The notes under the pieces are model-generated. The model did no database searches. It saw only the letters and a program-made list of their open reading frames with translations, and was not told the DNA's origin. 64,000 bases of DNA from Streptomyces sp. Ru62 (GTDB lineage Bacteria; Actinomycetota; Actinomycetes; Streptomycetales; Streptomycetaceae): positions 1-64,000 of the forward strand of contig NZ_PQSU01000006.1 of NCBI RefSeq assembly GCF_002920615.1, in the 5' to 3' direction. Below are positions 1 through 9,165 of this stretch, in pieces; the stretch's first letter is position 1, and each line of letters opens with the position of its first letter. Position numbers and translations under genes: made by a program.

Positions 1-234
1 GTGAGCGACATTGACCCAATCGTGATCAAAGTTGCCTTCCAGGCAACCTCGGGCAGCGGGCTTCGACGGGCTGACACCCGGTCGCATCCGCTCAGGCACT
101 CCCGTCCGGCGCGGCGGCGACGTAGGCAAGCGGATGGTCTTTACATGCCACCAAGACGCACCGAGCCGGGCGACGTCTTCAGCACTCCAGCCGTGGATGC
201 CGTCAGCGGTTCCCGGTTGTCAGTCGGGTGGCGT

Positions 235-560
235 CGGCGGAGGCGGGTGAAGGCGGTCGGGCTGGGGCGGTGCGGGAGAAACTCCTTGATCCGCTGCGCG
301 CATTCACGTGGGCTTGCCGCGCCGGTGTCGCACTCCAGGTCGTAGTCACCGTGGCCGTGGACCAGGTCGTACTGGTGCGCCGCGAGGCCCGGGCGGGCGG
401 TCGCCCCTGGCCAGCTCGCGGCGGGCAAGCTCGTCCAACGGGCAGTGGACACCGACGAACAGCACGTCCTCAGGACGCAGCAGTGTCAGGCAGTCGAGCA
501 ACCGCGCCCAGCTCGAGGGCGCCGAGGCGAGCGTCAGGCATACTCCCGGTACTCACCGAG
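235..560 (-). pseudogene. Chloramphenicol phosphotransferase-like remnant
   Basis: On the minus strand, pieces of a chloramphenicol 3-O-phosphotransferase-like (CPT family) protein can be read in three frames: LGALELGAVARL, then LLRPEDVLFVGVHCPLDELARRELARGDRPPG, which I give here only as its key part VGVHCPLDELARRELARGD, then HQYDLVHGHGDYDLECDTGA with SPRECAQRI. The order matches the C-terminal half of the family, but at least two shifts separate the pieces and the N-terminal P-loop part is missing. It is most likely a decayed gene, or one damaged by sequencing indels. No product is expected. Identification is by remembered family pattern, not by a search. Confidence 0.55.
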
Positions 561-739
561 CCGGCGACCGGACTTCTCCCGCGCCCCCTCCTCGCAGTGT
601 CACCACCCGTGCTGCCCCGGTCAGCCGCCGGAGCCGAGCAACAGGTGGAAGCGGACGGCACCGCACATCCGTGCCCTGGTCGGTCATGAGGCCCGGCGCA
701 GGGGCACGATAGCGGCCGGCCCGATGGACGCGGGACGAC

Positions 740-1010
740 GTGGAGCAGGGCATGACTTCTGGCCGCTTCACCGTGGTCGGCCCGATGATCGTCCTGACCG
801 CGCTGAACGGCAGCCTGCCGGCGCTCCTGCAGCTCTCGTTCCATCAGCCCGAGGCCGACCGGGACCATGCAGCCGCGCAGATGGCCGAGATGCTCCTGCC
901 CATGCTCGGCGTCTCCGCGGACGAGGCGGTGACCTCGCCCGGCGGCCCCTTCCCGCTGCGGCGTGAAGACGATGTGCTGTCTGCCGACGACGCGGCTTCA
1001 CACTTGGATG
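740..1010 (+). pseudogene. TetR-family regulator, C-terminal fragment
   Basis: This stretch encodes a segment resembling the C-terminal ligand-binding part of actinobacterial TetR regulators (LNGSLPALLQLSF, then AAAQMAEMLLPMLGVSADEA). No helix-turn-helix is found upstream in the same frame, so only the 3' end of the gene remains. The reading frame then runs on past the expected end of the protein towards 1,393 without recognisable content. It is interpreted as a 5'-truncated remnant; the flanking sequence on the left is also decayed. Confidence 0.45.
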
Positions 1011-1199
1011 GACGGGTGGCGGGGGCCGCGGAGCATGGCGTTCTGGCGGTGGGGGGCGGGTTTTCGACCAGGCGGGCGATGTCGCTGCAACTCGCGGTGC
1101 GGAGGCATGCAGGGGAGATCAGGAGTGTGCCGGTGGCCACGTCCGCCCCTGAACCACCGTCCGTCGTTCCGGCCGCGGTGATCGAAGGCGCGCCGTCGT

Positions 1200-2135
1200 T
1201 CAGCGCGGAATCACCCAGCGCGGCCTCCACGTCCCGGCGGCGTCGTAGCTGGCCGCTGTGGCGGCGAGGTGGGTGCGGAGGGTGGCCAGCGCCGGGTGGG
1301 GGTTGTCGCGGTGCCAGAGGAGTGAGTGCGGGTAGACGGGCGTCGGGTCGGTCACCGGGATGCGGCGCAGGCCGTGGTCGGCGGGCCAGATGAGGCGGGT
1401 GTGCTCGCCCATGAAGGTGGCCAGGGCAGGGGTGTCGGCGATGGTGTCGAGGAGCGCGTCGGAGCCGAAGTTGGGGCCGGTCGCCTCGATGGTGAGGCCG
1501 AACTCGGCGACGAGGTCGTCGTAGTAGGCGGCCCACTCGGTACCGGCGACGATGCCGGGCATCCAGATCCGGTGCCCGGCGAGCTCGGCGAGGGGTACCG
1601 ACCGGGCGCCCGCCAGCGCGTGGCCGGGACCGGTGAGGAGCTGGAGCGGTTCGTCGAGCACCCGGACGGACTCGATGGCCTCGGGGAGGGGCCGGCCCGG
1701 CGCGGCGACGGCACGGAAGGACGCGTCGATCGTGCCGGAGCGGAGGGCGGCGACGGCCGTCTCGACGTCGAAGAGCATCACCACGTCGAGATCGATCCCG
1801 GGGTGCGCACGGTGGAAGCCGCGCATCAGGCCCGACTGCGCGCTGCGCGACGCGATCACGTCGACGCGCAGCGGTCGGCGGCCGGGGTGCACGGACGCGC
1901 CCGCACGCTCGGCGACACGCAGCAGCTCGCGTGCATGGGGCAGGAACGCCTGACCGTCGATGGTGAGTTCGGCGCCGCGGGGGGCACGGGTGAACAACCG
2001 TACGCCGAGGGTGCGCTCCAGCGCGGCCACGCGTTTGGAGACGGCCTGCTGGGTGATCGACAGGTCGGCGGCGGCTTTCTGGAACTGGCCCGCTTCCGCG
2101 GCGGCGACGAAGGTGCGTACTGCTTCGAGATCCAC
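1200..2135 (-). CDS. LysR-family transcriptional regulator
   Basis: The 311-residue product has the LysR layout: an N-terminal winged helix-turn-helix (residues about 1-60, with FQKAAADLSITQQAVSKRVAALE) and a C-terminal periplasmic-binding-like effector domain. The GTG at 2,135 is preferred because AAGGTGG lies just upstream and the protein then begins with VDLEAVRTF, the usual LysR start. The gene is divergent from the MFS transporter at 2,277, and a dyad at 2,154-2,168 lies between them. The usual logic of such pairs is that the LysR protein controls the neighbouring exporter in response to its substrate. The ligand cannot be told from sequence. Confidence 0.9.
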   Translation of the reverse strand: MDLEAVRTFVAAAEAGQFQKAAADLSITQQAVSKRVAALERTLGVRLFTRAPRGAELTIDGQAFLPHARELLRVAERAGASVHPGRRPLRVDVIASRSAQSGLMRGFHRAHPGIDLDVVMLFDVETAVAALRSGTIDASFRAVAAPGRPLPEAIESVRVLDEPLQLLTGPGHALAGARSVPLAELAGHRIWMPGIVAGTEWAAYYDDLVAEFGLTIEATGPNFGSDALLDTIADTPALATFMGEHTRLIWPADHGLRRIPVTDPTPVYPHSLLWHRDNPHPALATLRTHLAATAASYDAAGTWRPRWVIPR

Positions 2136-2153
2136 GCCGACCCACCTTAGTGA

Positions 2154-2168
2154 ACAACCAGTAGTTGT
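2154..2168. promoter_or_regulatory. Putative LysR operator (ACAAC-N5-GTTGT)
   Basis: An inverted repeat ACAAC-CAGTA-GTTGT lies in the 141-bp region between the divergent LysR and MFS genes, 19 bp upstream of the LysR start. Its 5-bp arms and position fit an autoregulatory LysR site. Function is inferred from position only. Confidence 0.4.
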
Positions 2169-2276
2169 GGATTGTCGGCAGGTCGGTTGTTTGACGTGCT
2201 GTTGTCCTGCCCGCTTGTCTCTCATCGGTCAACGTCAGTTTGTCCGGGTGGAGCCATCAAGGGGAGGGCGCTGAGC

Positions 2277-3521
2277 ATGGTGGGCAGGAGACGGTTGGGC
2301 CGGCAGTTCGGTTGGCTGTGGGCGTCATATGCGGTGAGTGCGTACGGGTCCGGGCTGGGGTTCGGGGCGTTGCCGCTGATCGCCGTGCTGGTGCTGCGTG
2401 CCGGACCCGCGGAGGTGTCCGCGCTGTCCGCGGTGGGGCCTGCGGTGGGTGCGCTGATCGCGGTGCCCCTCGCGCCCTGGGTGGAATTCCGGCGCAAGCG
2501 CCCGGTCATGATCATGATGGACTTGGCCCGGTTCGCGGCCATGGCGACGATCCCCGTCGCCTACGCCTTCGGGTGGCTCAGTTTCGTCCAACTGCTCGTC
2601 GTCTCGGCCGTGGTCGCCGCAGCCAAGATCGCCTTCAACGCGGCCGGCGGCGCCTGTCTCAAGGCCCTCGTGCGACCGGATGACCTGCTCGTCGCCAACG
2701 CGCGGTTCGAGTCCACGAACTGGAGCTCCATCGCGGTGGGGCCACCGCTGGGCGGGGCGGCGATCGGCCTGTTCGGGCCGGTCACTACCGTGGTGGCCGA
2801 CGCGCTCAGCTACCTGCTCTCCGCGTTGGGCATCACCGCGATCCGCGGCCAGGAAGAAGCACCGCGAACGACCGGCAAGAGCCCGGTCCGGGCGGGCGCA
2901 CTGCTCGACGGCTGGCGACACCTCATGGGGCACCCTGGTCTGCGGGCGCTCTACCTCAACAACATGCTCGTCGGCGGTCTGATCATGGCCACCGAGCCGC
3001 TGCTGGCCGTGCTCCTGCTTCGCCAGCTCGCGTTCCCGCCCTGGCAGTACGGCCTCGCCTTCGCCGCGCCCTGTGTCGGCGGACTCATCGGCTCCCGGCT
3101 GGCCCGCCGTGTCGTGGTCCGCTACGGCCAGCACGCGGTCTTCCGGACCGTCGGCACCCTGCGCGCCATCTGGCTGATCGGCCTGGCCTTCGTCCGTCCC
3201 GGCGTCGTCGGTCTCGTCACTGTGATGGCCGTCGAGCTGGCCATCATCATCAACATGAGCCTGTACAGCCCGGTGCTCGCCACCTACCGGCTCGAACACA
3301 CCCCCAAGCATCTCGTGGCCCGCACCCTGTCGGCCTGGTCGATCGGCCAGCAGGCGTCCATCGCCGTCCTCACCGCACTCGCCGGGCTGCTCGCCGACGT
3401 CACCAGCCCCCGCACCGCTCTCACAGTCGCGGGACTGCTCATTCTGGCCACCCCGCTCCTGCTTCCCCGACGCGACCAGATGCCGCAGCACGAGCCGGAA
3501 CTGGCTCGTGGCCACTCATGA
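2277..3521 (+). CDS. MFS transporter
   Basis: The product (414 residues) is strongly hydrophobic with about 12 predicted membrane segments. It has a basic loop between segments 2 and 3 (EFRRKRPVMIMMDLARF), matching the MFS signature of drug and macrolide efflux proteins (MFS_3-like). GGGGAGGG at 2,261-2,268 gives a good ribosome binding site for the ATG at 2,277. It is divergent from a LysR regulator, so probably an inducible exporter in the cytoplasmic membrane. The substrate is unknown. The last 20 residues are polar, as expected for a cytoplasmic tail. Confidence 0.88.
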   Translation: MVGRRRLGRQFGWLWASYAVSAYGSGLGFGALPLIAVLVLRAGPAEVSALSAVGPAVGALIAVPLAPWVEFRRKRPVMIMMDLARFAAMATIPVAYAFGWLSFVQLLVVSAVVAAAKIAFNAAGGACLKALVRPDDLLVANARFESTNWSSIAVGPPLGGAAIGLFGPVTTVVADALSYLLSALGITAIRGQEEAPRTTGKSPVRAGALLDGWRHLMGHPGLRALYLNNMLVGGLIMATEPLLAVLLLRQLAFPPWQYGLAFAAPCVGGLIGSRLARRVVVRYGQHAVFRTVGTLRAIWLIGLAFVRPGVVGLVTVMAVELAIIINMSLYSPVLATYRLEHTPKHLVARTLSAWSIGQQASIAVLTALAGLLADVTSPRTALTVAGLLILATPLLLPRRDQMPQHEPELARGHS

Positions 3522-3617
3522 CACACCGCGACGTGCCGCTGAAGGCCGCAGGCCGCAGACGACCGCCGAGGCGTCCGCCTCGATCGGTCGCACACCACCA
3601 GCAAGGAGAACACTCAC

Positions 3618-4200
3618 GTGAGCACTGCTCCTGTTCTTGACCCCGTGCACACAGCACTTCTCGTCATGGACTACCAGCCCGCGATCCTGGCCGCTTTGCC
3701 AGAGGGCGGGGACCACAACGCGCTGCTCGGTCGCGTGGAAGGGGCTATCGCCCACGTTCGCGCAAACGGCGGCACCATCGCCTACGTACGCGTCGGCTTC
3801 ACGGACGCCGACGGGGAGGCGATCCCGGCCATCAACAAGTCCTTCGCCCCGCTGGCCCAACACCGCGTCCTGCACCACGCGGACCCTGCCACCGCCATCC
3901 ACGAGCGTCTGGCTCCCCAGGGCGGCGACATCATCGTGCGCAAGCTCCGCTACAGCCGCGTGTCCACCACCGAATTCGACCAACAGTTGGCGAGCGCGGC
4001 ATCACCACTCTGGTCGTCTGTGGCATCAGCACCAGCGGCGTCGTCCTGTCCACCGTCATCGACGCGGCCGACCGCGACCACCAGCTCCACGTCCTGTCCG
4101 ACGGCGTCGCCGACCACATCATCGACACCGACTTCACATCGACTGCACTCTCGACCGGCCGACGAGCCCCGCCGCAGCACCTCCCGCCTTGTCCGGGATC
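3618..4200 (+). pseudogene. Isochorismatase-family cysteine hydrolase, frameshifted
   Basis: The start (GTG at 3,618 after AAGGAGAAC) opens a clear isochorismatase-like hydrolase: ALLVMDYQPAIL carries the catalytic Asp, and IVRKLRYSRVSTTEFDQQL the conserved Lys region. Near 3,990 the frame breaks; the continuation ERGITTLVVCGISTSGVVLS (with the expected catalytic Cys) lies in another frame, and one missing base would join them. Further on, the C-terminus (DGVADHIIDTD) also loses the usual ending. It is either a pseudogene or a victim of a sequencing deletion plus a degraded 3' end. The natural family includes nicotinamidases and isochorismatases; the specific substrate is unknown. Confidence 0.7.
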
Positions 4201-4259
4201 ACGGCTCCCCACCCGTCTCACTCTCCGCGCGCGGATCGTGGGTGAGCTAACCTGCCCGC

Positions 4260-4892
4260 ATGCGTGGACAGTTCACCGGTTGGCCGGAGCAGGCCATGGA
4301 CGTGTTGTGGCAGCTCCAGGGCGAACCGACCCACGCGACCCGCGAGCGCTGTCGCGCGGACCGCGAACGCCTGGTCCGGCAGCCGATGATCGCCCTGCTC
4401 AACGCGGTCGCGGACACCGACCCCCGATACGAGGACTTCTCCGTCTGGCACTACCGCACCGACTCCTGGTGGTGGCAGAACCAGAGCGCGGTGATCCGGC
4501 TCGGCCGCAAGATCGAGATCGGTCTCCGGTTCTCCCTGGAGGGCCTGCGGGTCCAGGGCGCCTGGTGGTACCCCGACCCCGGCCAGGTGGACATGTTCCG
4601 CAGAGCGGTGGCCTCCGAGGGGAGCGGCCGCGAACTGTCCGCCATCGTCGAGGACGTGCGGAAGAAGGGCTACGACATCTCCGGGGACCTGATGAAACGC
4701 CCCCCACGCGGCTATCCGACGAACCACACCCGTACGAACCTGCTCCGCCACCGCTCGCTGACAGCCGCCCGATCCCTCGGCTGCGAGGAGTGGCTGCACA
4801 CCCCCGAGGCGGTCGACCGGGTCCTCTCGGCCGCCACCGACCTGGACGCCCTGCTGATGTGGCTGGTCCGCCACGTGAAGCACGCCGCCTGA
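4260..4892 (+). CDS. DUF2461-family protein
   Basis: The 210-residue protein begins MRGQFTGWPEQAMDVLWQLQ and carries the DUF2461 (TIGR02453) pattern: a start describing F..W...F..L..., a central DFSVWHYRTDSWWWQNQSA segment, and a C-terminal EEWLHTPEAVDRVLSA helix. The family is widespread in bacteria and of unknown biochemical function. The gene stands alone between a broken hydrolase gene and a TetR gene transcribed the other way. There is no signal peptide or membrane segment, so it is probably cytoplasmic. Confidence 0.7.
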   Translation: MRGQFTGWPEQAMDVLWQLQGEPTHATRERCRADRERLVRQPMIALLNAVADTDPRYEDFSVWHYRTDSWWWQNQSAVIRLGRKIEIGLRFSLEGLRVQGAWWYPDPGQVDMFRRAVASEGSGRELSAIVEDVRKKGYDISGDLMKRPPRGYPTNHTRTNLLRHRSLTAARSLGCEEWLHTPEAVDRVLSAATDLDALLMWLVRHVKHAA

Positions 4893-5099
4893 CATCACGA
4901 GGGCGCCGCGCGGCACGGGAGGAACCACACCCGTGCCGCCGAACCTGGCGGGCCTGCACCGAGCGCCGAAGCAACCGCAGATGAAGCAGCGTGAGGCACC
5001 GCGAGAAGCCGCAGGTCACAGCCTATGCAGCGAAGCGGGAGATCCCACCTCCCGCGTATGAACGCCGTCGGCAGCCCGCCTCGCCGGAGGACGAGCTCA

Positions 5100-5684
5100 T
5101 CAGTTCGTCACGATGCCGTGCAGAAGCAGGTCGATGAGTCTGGTGGCCAGGTCGCGCCGCTCCTCGCTGGCGGCCATGAGGCTGATCCCGCCGAGGGCCA
5201 TCAGAACGTCCTGGGGATCGACACCTGGCCGCGCCACTGCCTGGCCCTCCAGGGCGGTGAGCAGGTGTGTGATGGCGTCGGCGAGCAAAGCCCGGGTGTG
5301 CAGCTTCTCGCTGTCGTCGGTCAACACCACGGACAGCGCGTCGGCCATGCCCTGCTTGGCGGCCATGAAGTCGATGAAGCGCTCCATCCAGGTCCGCAGC
5401 GCGTCCACCGGTGGCTGTGCGGCCGTGAGGTGCGGTGCCGCCTCGCACAGGCGCTGCACCTCCTGTCGGTAGACCGCCTCGATCAACAGTTCCTTGGACG
5501 GGAACCGGCGGTAGAGCGTGCCGACACCGACGCCGGCCGCACGGGCGATGTCCTTGACCGAGGCGCCCGCGCCCTCCCGGGCGAAGGCGACCGCTGCTGC
5601 TTCCAGCAGCCGGTCCTCGTTGCGCTGCGCGTCGGCGCGCAGGGCCCTGCGGGGCCGTGCTGCGTCCCCCTCGCGGCCGGTCAT
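5100..5684 (-). CDS. TetR-family transcriptional regulator
   Basis: The 194-residue protein has a TetR N-terminal DNA-binding domain (residues about 20-65; VKDIARAAGVGVGTLYRRFPSKELL) and a helical C-terminal ligand domain. The ATG at 5,684 is chosen over one seven codons upstream because GGAAGGGAG sits about 6 bp before it. It is divergent from the SDR gene at 5,846. Two strong palindromes (5,715-5,761) occupy the space between them, so it is likely a repressor of itself and of the SDR gene. The inducer is unknown. Confidence 0.9.
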   Translation of the reverse strand: MTGREGDAARPRRALRADAQRNEDRLLEAAAVAFAREGAGASVKDIARAAGVGVGTLYRRFPSKELLIEAVYRQEVQRLCEAAPHLTAAQPPVDALRTWMERFIDFMAAKQGMADALSVVLTDDSEKLHTRALLADAITHLLTALEGQAVARPGVDPQDVLMALGGISLMAASEERRDLATRLIDLLLHGIVTN

Positions 5685-5714
5685 TCCCGACTCCCTTCCT
5701 GGCACACTTGCAAC

Positions 5715-5761
5715 CGGAACCGGTTCCGCTTACTCTCGAACCGAACCGGAACCAGTTCCGG
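5715..5761. promoter_or_regulatory. Two TetR operator palindromes
   Basis: Two palindromes lie between the divergent TetR and SDR genes: CGGAACCGGTTCCG (5,715-5,728, perfect) and CCGGAACCAGTTCCGG (5,746-5,761, perfect arms around CA). They share the core CGGAAC-N2-GTTCCG, or the same arms abutting, and are about 32 bp apart centre to centre, roughly three helical turns. This is the expected arrangement for co-operative TetR dimer binding over both promoters. Binding itself is inferred. Confidence 0.75.
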
Positions 5762-5845
5762 ATCCGAGCCTACGACGTCCCCCTGCCTCCGCGCCATCGC
5801 CCGTGCACTCAGCGCCCCATACCACTGACCTTCTGGAAGAGCCGC

Positions 5846-6804
5846 ATGAACGACAACCTCATCACGACCCCGTTCGGCGCACAGACGACCGCCGCCGAGG
5901 TGCGGCCGGTATCGACCTCAGTGGCCGACGTGCCATCGTCACCGGAGCAGGCTCCGGCATCGGGCGCGAGACCGCGCGTGCCCTGGCCGCCGCCGGCGCC
6001 GAGGTGACCATCGGCGTCCGTGACCTGGCGGCGGGCGAACAGGCCGCCGAGCAGATCGCCCCGGCGAGTGGCCCCGGAACGGTGCGCGCCGCAATGCTCG
6101 ACCTCGCCGACCAGACCTCGGTGCGCGCCTTCGTGGAGGCATGGCGGGGGCCGCTGCACATCCTGGTCCTCAACGCCGGCGTGATGGCGTCACCGCTCCA
6201 GTGGACGAAGGAGGGCTGGGAAATGCAGTTCGCCACCAACCACCTCGGCCACTTCGCCCTCGCGACCGGCCTGCACGGCGCCCTGACAGCAGCCCACGGC
6301 GCACGCGTGGTCGCCGTCAGCTCGGTCGGCCACGTCAACGGCGACGTCCTCTTCGACGACATCAACTTCAAGCAGCACCCCTACGACCCGTGGGCGGCCT
6401 ACAGCCAGTCCAAGACCGCCAACGTCCTGTTCGCGGTCGAGGCGGCCCGCCGCTGGGCGTCCGACCTGATCGCCGTCAACGCCCTCAACCCGGGCCGCAT
6501 CACCAGCACTCGGCTCGGCCGCCACATCGGGGACATCTCCAACGGCCCGGCCTCCTTCGACCCCACCAGCACCGACGTGTCCTGGAAGACCATCGAGCAG
6601 GGTGCGGCAACCTCCGTGCTCCTCGCGGCCTCCCCGTTGGTCGAGGGCGTGACCGGCCGGTACTTCGAGGACTGCAACGAGGCCGGCCCGCACTGGCCCG
6701 GTGTGCGCCGGGGAGTGGCCGCCCACGCCGTGGACCCTCAGAACGCGGCCCGCCTGTGGCAGACCTCCCTCGACATGCTCGCGGCCGCCGCAACGACCGC
6801 CTGA
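5846..6804 (+). pseudogene. Short-chain dehydrogenase/reductase, one-base frameshift near the N-terminus
   Basis: The ATG at 5,846 opens MNDNLITTPFGAQTTAAEV. A one-base loss around 5,900-5,902 then moves the frame, after which a full SDR domain follows: GAGSGIGRE (NAD(P)-binding Gly motif), NAGV, and the catalytic YSQSK. The C-terminus resembles the retinol-dehydrogenase/WW-domain-oxidoreductase-like SDRs (about 315 residues). With the base restored it would be a normal oxidoreductase, and its 3' part is not decayed, so a sequencing deletion is plausible. It sits divergently beside a TetR gene and its operators, implying inducible expression. The substrate is unknown. Confidence 0.8.
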
Positions 6805-6839
6805 CGGCGCCACGGCCTTCAGCGGCGTGAGACCTGGTC

Positions 6840-7004
6840 GTACGGTGGCACATGCGGTCGGCTTCCAGGACCGCCCGGGTGAACGCCTCGGGAGCCTCCT
6901 GCGGGACCTTGTGGCCGATGCCCCTCAGCGTGCGATGGACGTACGGGCCGGTGGACTTGCCGCGGTAGACCGCGCCGTCGTCAGGCGGGGTGAAGGGGTC
7001 CGCG
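6840..7004 (-). pseudogene. Alpha/beta-hydrolase C-terminal fragment
   Basis: On the minus strand a short reading frame gives DPFTPPDDGAVYRGKS, then HRTLRGIGHKVPQEAPEAF and TRAVLEAD, the typical end of an alpha/beta hydrolase. It includes the catalytic His in GIGHKVPQE. Everything upstream (nucleophile elbow, oxyanion region) is absent: the fragment abuts the recombinase remnant. It is therefore a 5'-deleted remnant converging on the SDR gene. Confidence 0.55.
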
Positions 7005-7074
7005 CACCGAACCGTTCTTCGGCCTCACGGGCTTGAAGGCGCCCGCCTCGTTCGGTCAGCCACAGCGCCGATCG

Positions 7075-7362
7075 CTCGTGGCCGCCGTGTAGCGGGGCCG
7101 GGCGTTGATGACGTAGTCCTCGACCGCTTCCACGGCCCAGGGCATGACGCTGAGCGTCGTGCGCCGGCGCGGCGGCGACCCCTTGGTCCCTTCACCGGAA
7201 CGCACGTGCAGCGAACCGAAGTTGCCCAGCTCCTGGGCCGGCCCTGGGGTCGCGGTAGAAGTCGGTGACGTCCAGCCGACGAGGTCTCGGTACACCGCGT
7301 ATCCCAGCCGTACATCAACTTGAACTCGGTGGCGTCCCGGTAGGCCGCGAGCGCTCCCCTGC
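7075..7362 (-). pseudogene. Tyrosine recombinase/integrase fragment
   Basis: Minus-strand pieces in at least two frames match the core of actinobacterial XerD-like tyrosine recombinases: ALAAYRDATEFKLMYGW, LGNFGSLHVRSGEGTKGSPP with RRRT, and VMPWAVEAVEDYVINARPRY. The C-terminal catalytic box with the HxxR and Tyr residues is missing, and the pieces are joined by a frameshift. This is a relic of an integrated element or plasmid integrase. No attachment site could be seen around it. Confidence 0.6.
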
Positions 7363-7370
7363 GCCCCAGC

Positions 7371-8023
7371 GGGATCGCCCGGTCGACTTGCTCGTCCCCC
7401 TGGTCAAGCCCTCCGAATGGCCACGGTCGACTCTCCGGTCGCGATCTCGGGGCGGAAGATGAGTGTGCTCGGCCGTGTAAGGCGCAAAGGATGGCACATG
7501 TCCCCATGGTTCCCCGGCAGCTCCCGTCGCTTCGGTCACCGAGCCCTCGCGATGCCACGTGGCTGCGCCGTCGGGACGCTCGCCCTGGCAGGTCACGGCG
7601 GTGGCGGTCAGCACATTTCCGGCATGCCACGGTCGGCGCCGACCTCTTCTGCGGCTTCCGCGATCGCCTCCGCTCGCGCGCCAGCCTCGGTAGCGGCATC
7701 CTCCGCGGGTGCCCGGGCCCTGGGATTCGAGGCATCCGTCGACACCGAGGCCGCCCGGGCCGGCACCGCCGCCGAGAGTGCGCTCAAGAACGTCCAGGGC
7801 CGCGGCAACGCCGTGTCCGAGAGCCTGCCCCGGAACGGGACCGGTGGACTGCCCGCCGCCCTGGTGACGATCACGAGCAAGAGCAACCGGAGGGCGTCCT
7901 ACGCCGTGCGAGCGGCGCACCTTGAGCCCGGCCACAAGCAGCAGCCCATCGCCTTCAGCAGACAGCCGCGAGGAGCCCACCTGACGGCTCGGCTCGCCAT
8001 GGCCCAGCGGTACCGACGTGTGT
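7371..8023. other. No recognisable gene (about 650 bp)
   Basis: Open frames exist on both strands, but none has a convincing start, ribosome binding site or recognisable family pattern. An Ala-rich plus-strand frame (7,620-7,900, with NVQGRGNAVSESL) could be part of a small decayed protein. I see no RNA gene or terminator here. Confidence 0.4.
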
Positions 8024-8034
8024 GAGGAGGCGCT

Positions 8035-8979
8035 GTGGGCAGCATGGTCGTCGTAGGGGTGGACGGCTCGTCGTCGAGCCATGCGGCGGTGGTTCAGGCC
8101 GCTCGGGAGGCGGAGCGGCGTGGTGCGGAGCTGCGTGTGGTGCACGCCTTCAGCTGGCCGGTCGGGCCCATGTACGCACCGCTGGACACGTCCCCGCTCA
8201 ACACACTGGCGCACGACGCCGCACAGGACGCCCGGCGTGTGGCGCCCGGGGTGAAGGTCGGCGAAGCCGTGATGATCGGCGGTGCGGTGTCGGTGCTGGT
8301 GGCCGAGTCACGCGCCGCGGACCTCGTGGTCGTCGGCCGCCGGGGCATCGGGGGCTTCGTCGGCATGCTGCTGGGCTCGACGGCGGTGTCCCTGGCCGCC
8401 CACAGCCGCTGTCCGGTGCTGGTGGTCCGCGAGGAGCCGGACTGCTCCGGGCCCGTCGTGCTGGCCGTCGACGGCTCCCCCGAGGGCGAGAAGGCGGTCG
8501 AATTCGCCTTCGCCGAGGCGGAGTTGCGGGGAGCCGAGCTCGTCGCCGTGCACGCGTGGCTGCCGGACCACGCACCGGCCGGCACGGGCGTGGAAAGCCC
8601 GGAGCGCCTGCTGGGCCAGGCGGTCGCCGCCGGACGCGCGGAGAGCCATCCGGACGTGACCGTCCGGCAGGAAGTGCTCAGCGGCGAGACCCGTTCTTCG
8701 GGGCTGCGCTGTTTTCTACGCGGGCCTCGACAAGTCCAGGTTCGCCGAGCTCGCGTTGGCCGGCGACGAGGTGATGGACTGCTGCTGCCCGTGGCCCGCT
8801 GGCTGGCGCCGGATCCCGACGAAGCGTTCGTCCTGTTGCTGCGCGTCGCCGACGCCGCGCACGGCCTTGCCGTGTTCCTTCGCCAGGGGCTGTTCGGAGT
8901 GAGAGGCGGCGCCCTCGCCGCCACGGAGGAGAAGGCGGCCCGCAAGGCCCGGAACATCACGCGGCACCACCACGTCTGA
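8035..8979 (+). CDS. Universal stress protein, second domain truncated
   Basis: GAGGAGG precedes the GTG at 8,035. Residues about 1-140 form a complete UspA domain (VVVGVDGSSSSHAA; ATP-binding GRRGIGGFVGMLLGSTA). A second UspA domain starts at about residue 142 (VVLAVDGSPEGEKAVEFAF) but stops matching after ...QEVLSGETR (about residue 222). The remaining 90 or so residues are Arg-rich and unlike the family, which suggests that the end of domain 2 was lost in a rearrangement near 8,697. Tandem-Usp proteins of this kind normally have about 290-300 residues and bind ATP in the cytosol. Whether this form is functional is uncertain. Confidence 0.75.
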   Translation: MGSMVVVGVDGSSSSHAAVVQAAREAERRGAELRVVHAFSWPVGPMYAPLDTSPLNTLAHDAAQDARRVAPGVKVGEAVMIGGAVSVLVAESRAADLVVVGRRGIGGFVGMLLGSTAVSLAAHSRCPVLVVREEPDCSGPVVLAVDGSPEGEKAVEFAFAEAELRGAELVAVHAWLPDHAPAGTGVESPERLLGQAVAAGRAESHPDVTVRQEVLSGETRSSGLRCFLRGPRQVQVRRARVGRRRGDGLLLPVARWLAPDPDEAFVLLLRVADAAHGLAVFLRQGLFGVRGGALAATEEKAARKARNITRHHHV

Positions 8980-9165
8980 GCGCCTGACCGTGAGGCCCGT
9001 CCGCACGCACCCGTCGACTCGGCACGGACCCCGCCGGCCGTTCTGCTGACCGGAACACACGTGGAACCACGCCGGCCGTTGGACTTCCCTGGATGGGGGA
9101 CGAGTCGTCGGCCGGTGCCACACGGCACCCGGCAAGCAGTAGACGCCGGCCGGGGGGCTTCATGT

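Noticed and set aside
2325..3515. Minus-strand frame opposite the MFS gene
   Set aside because: It is Gln/Asp/Gly-rich without hydrophobic pattern or start; the plus strand has clear membrane segments.
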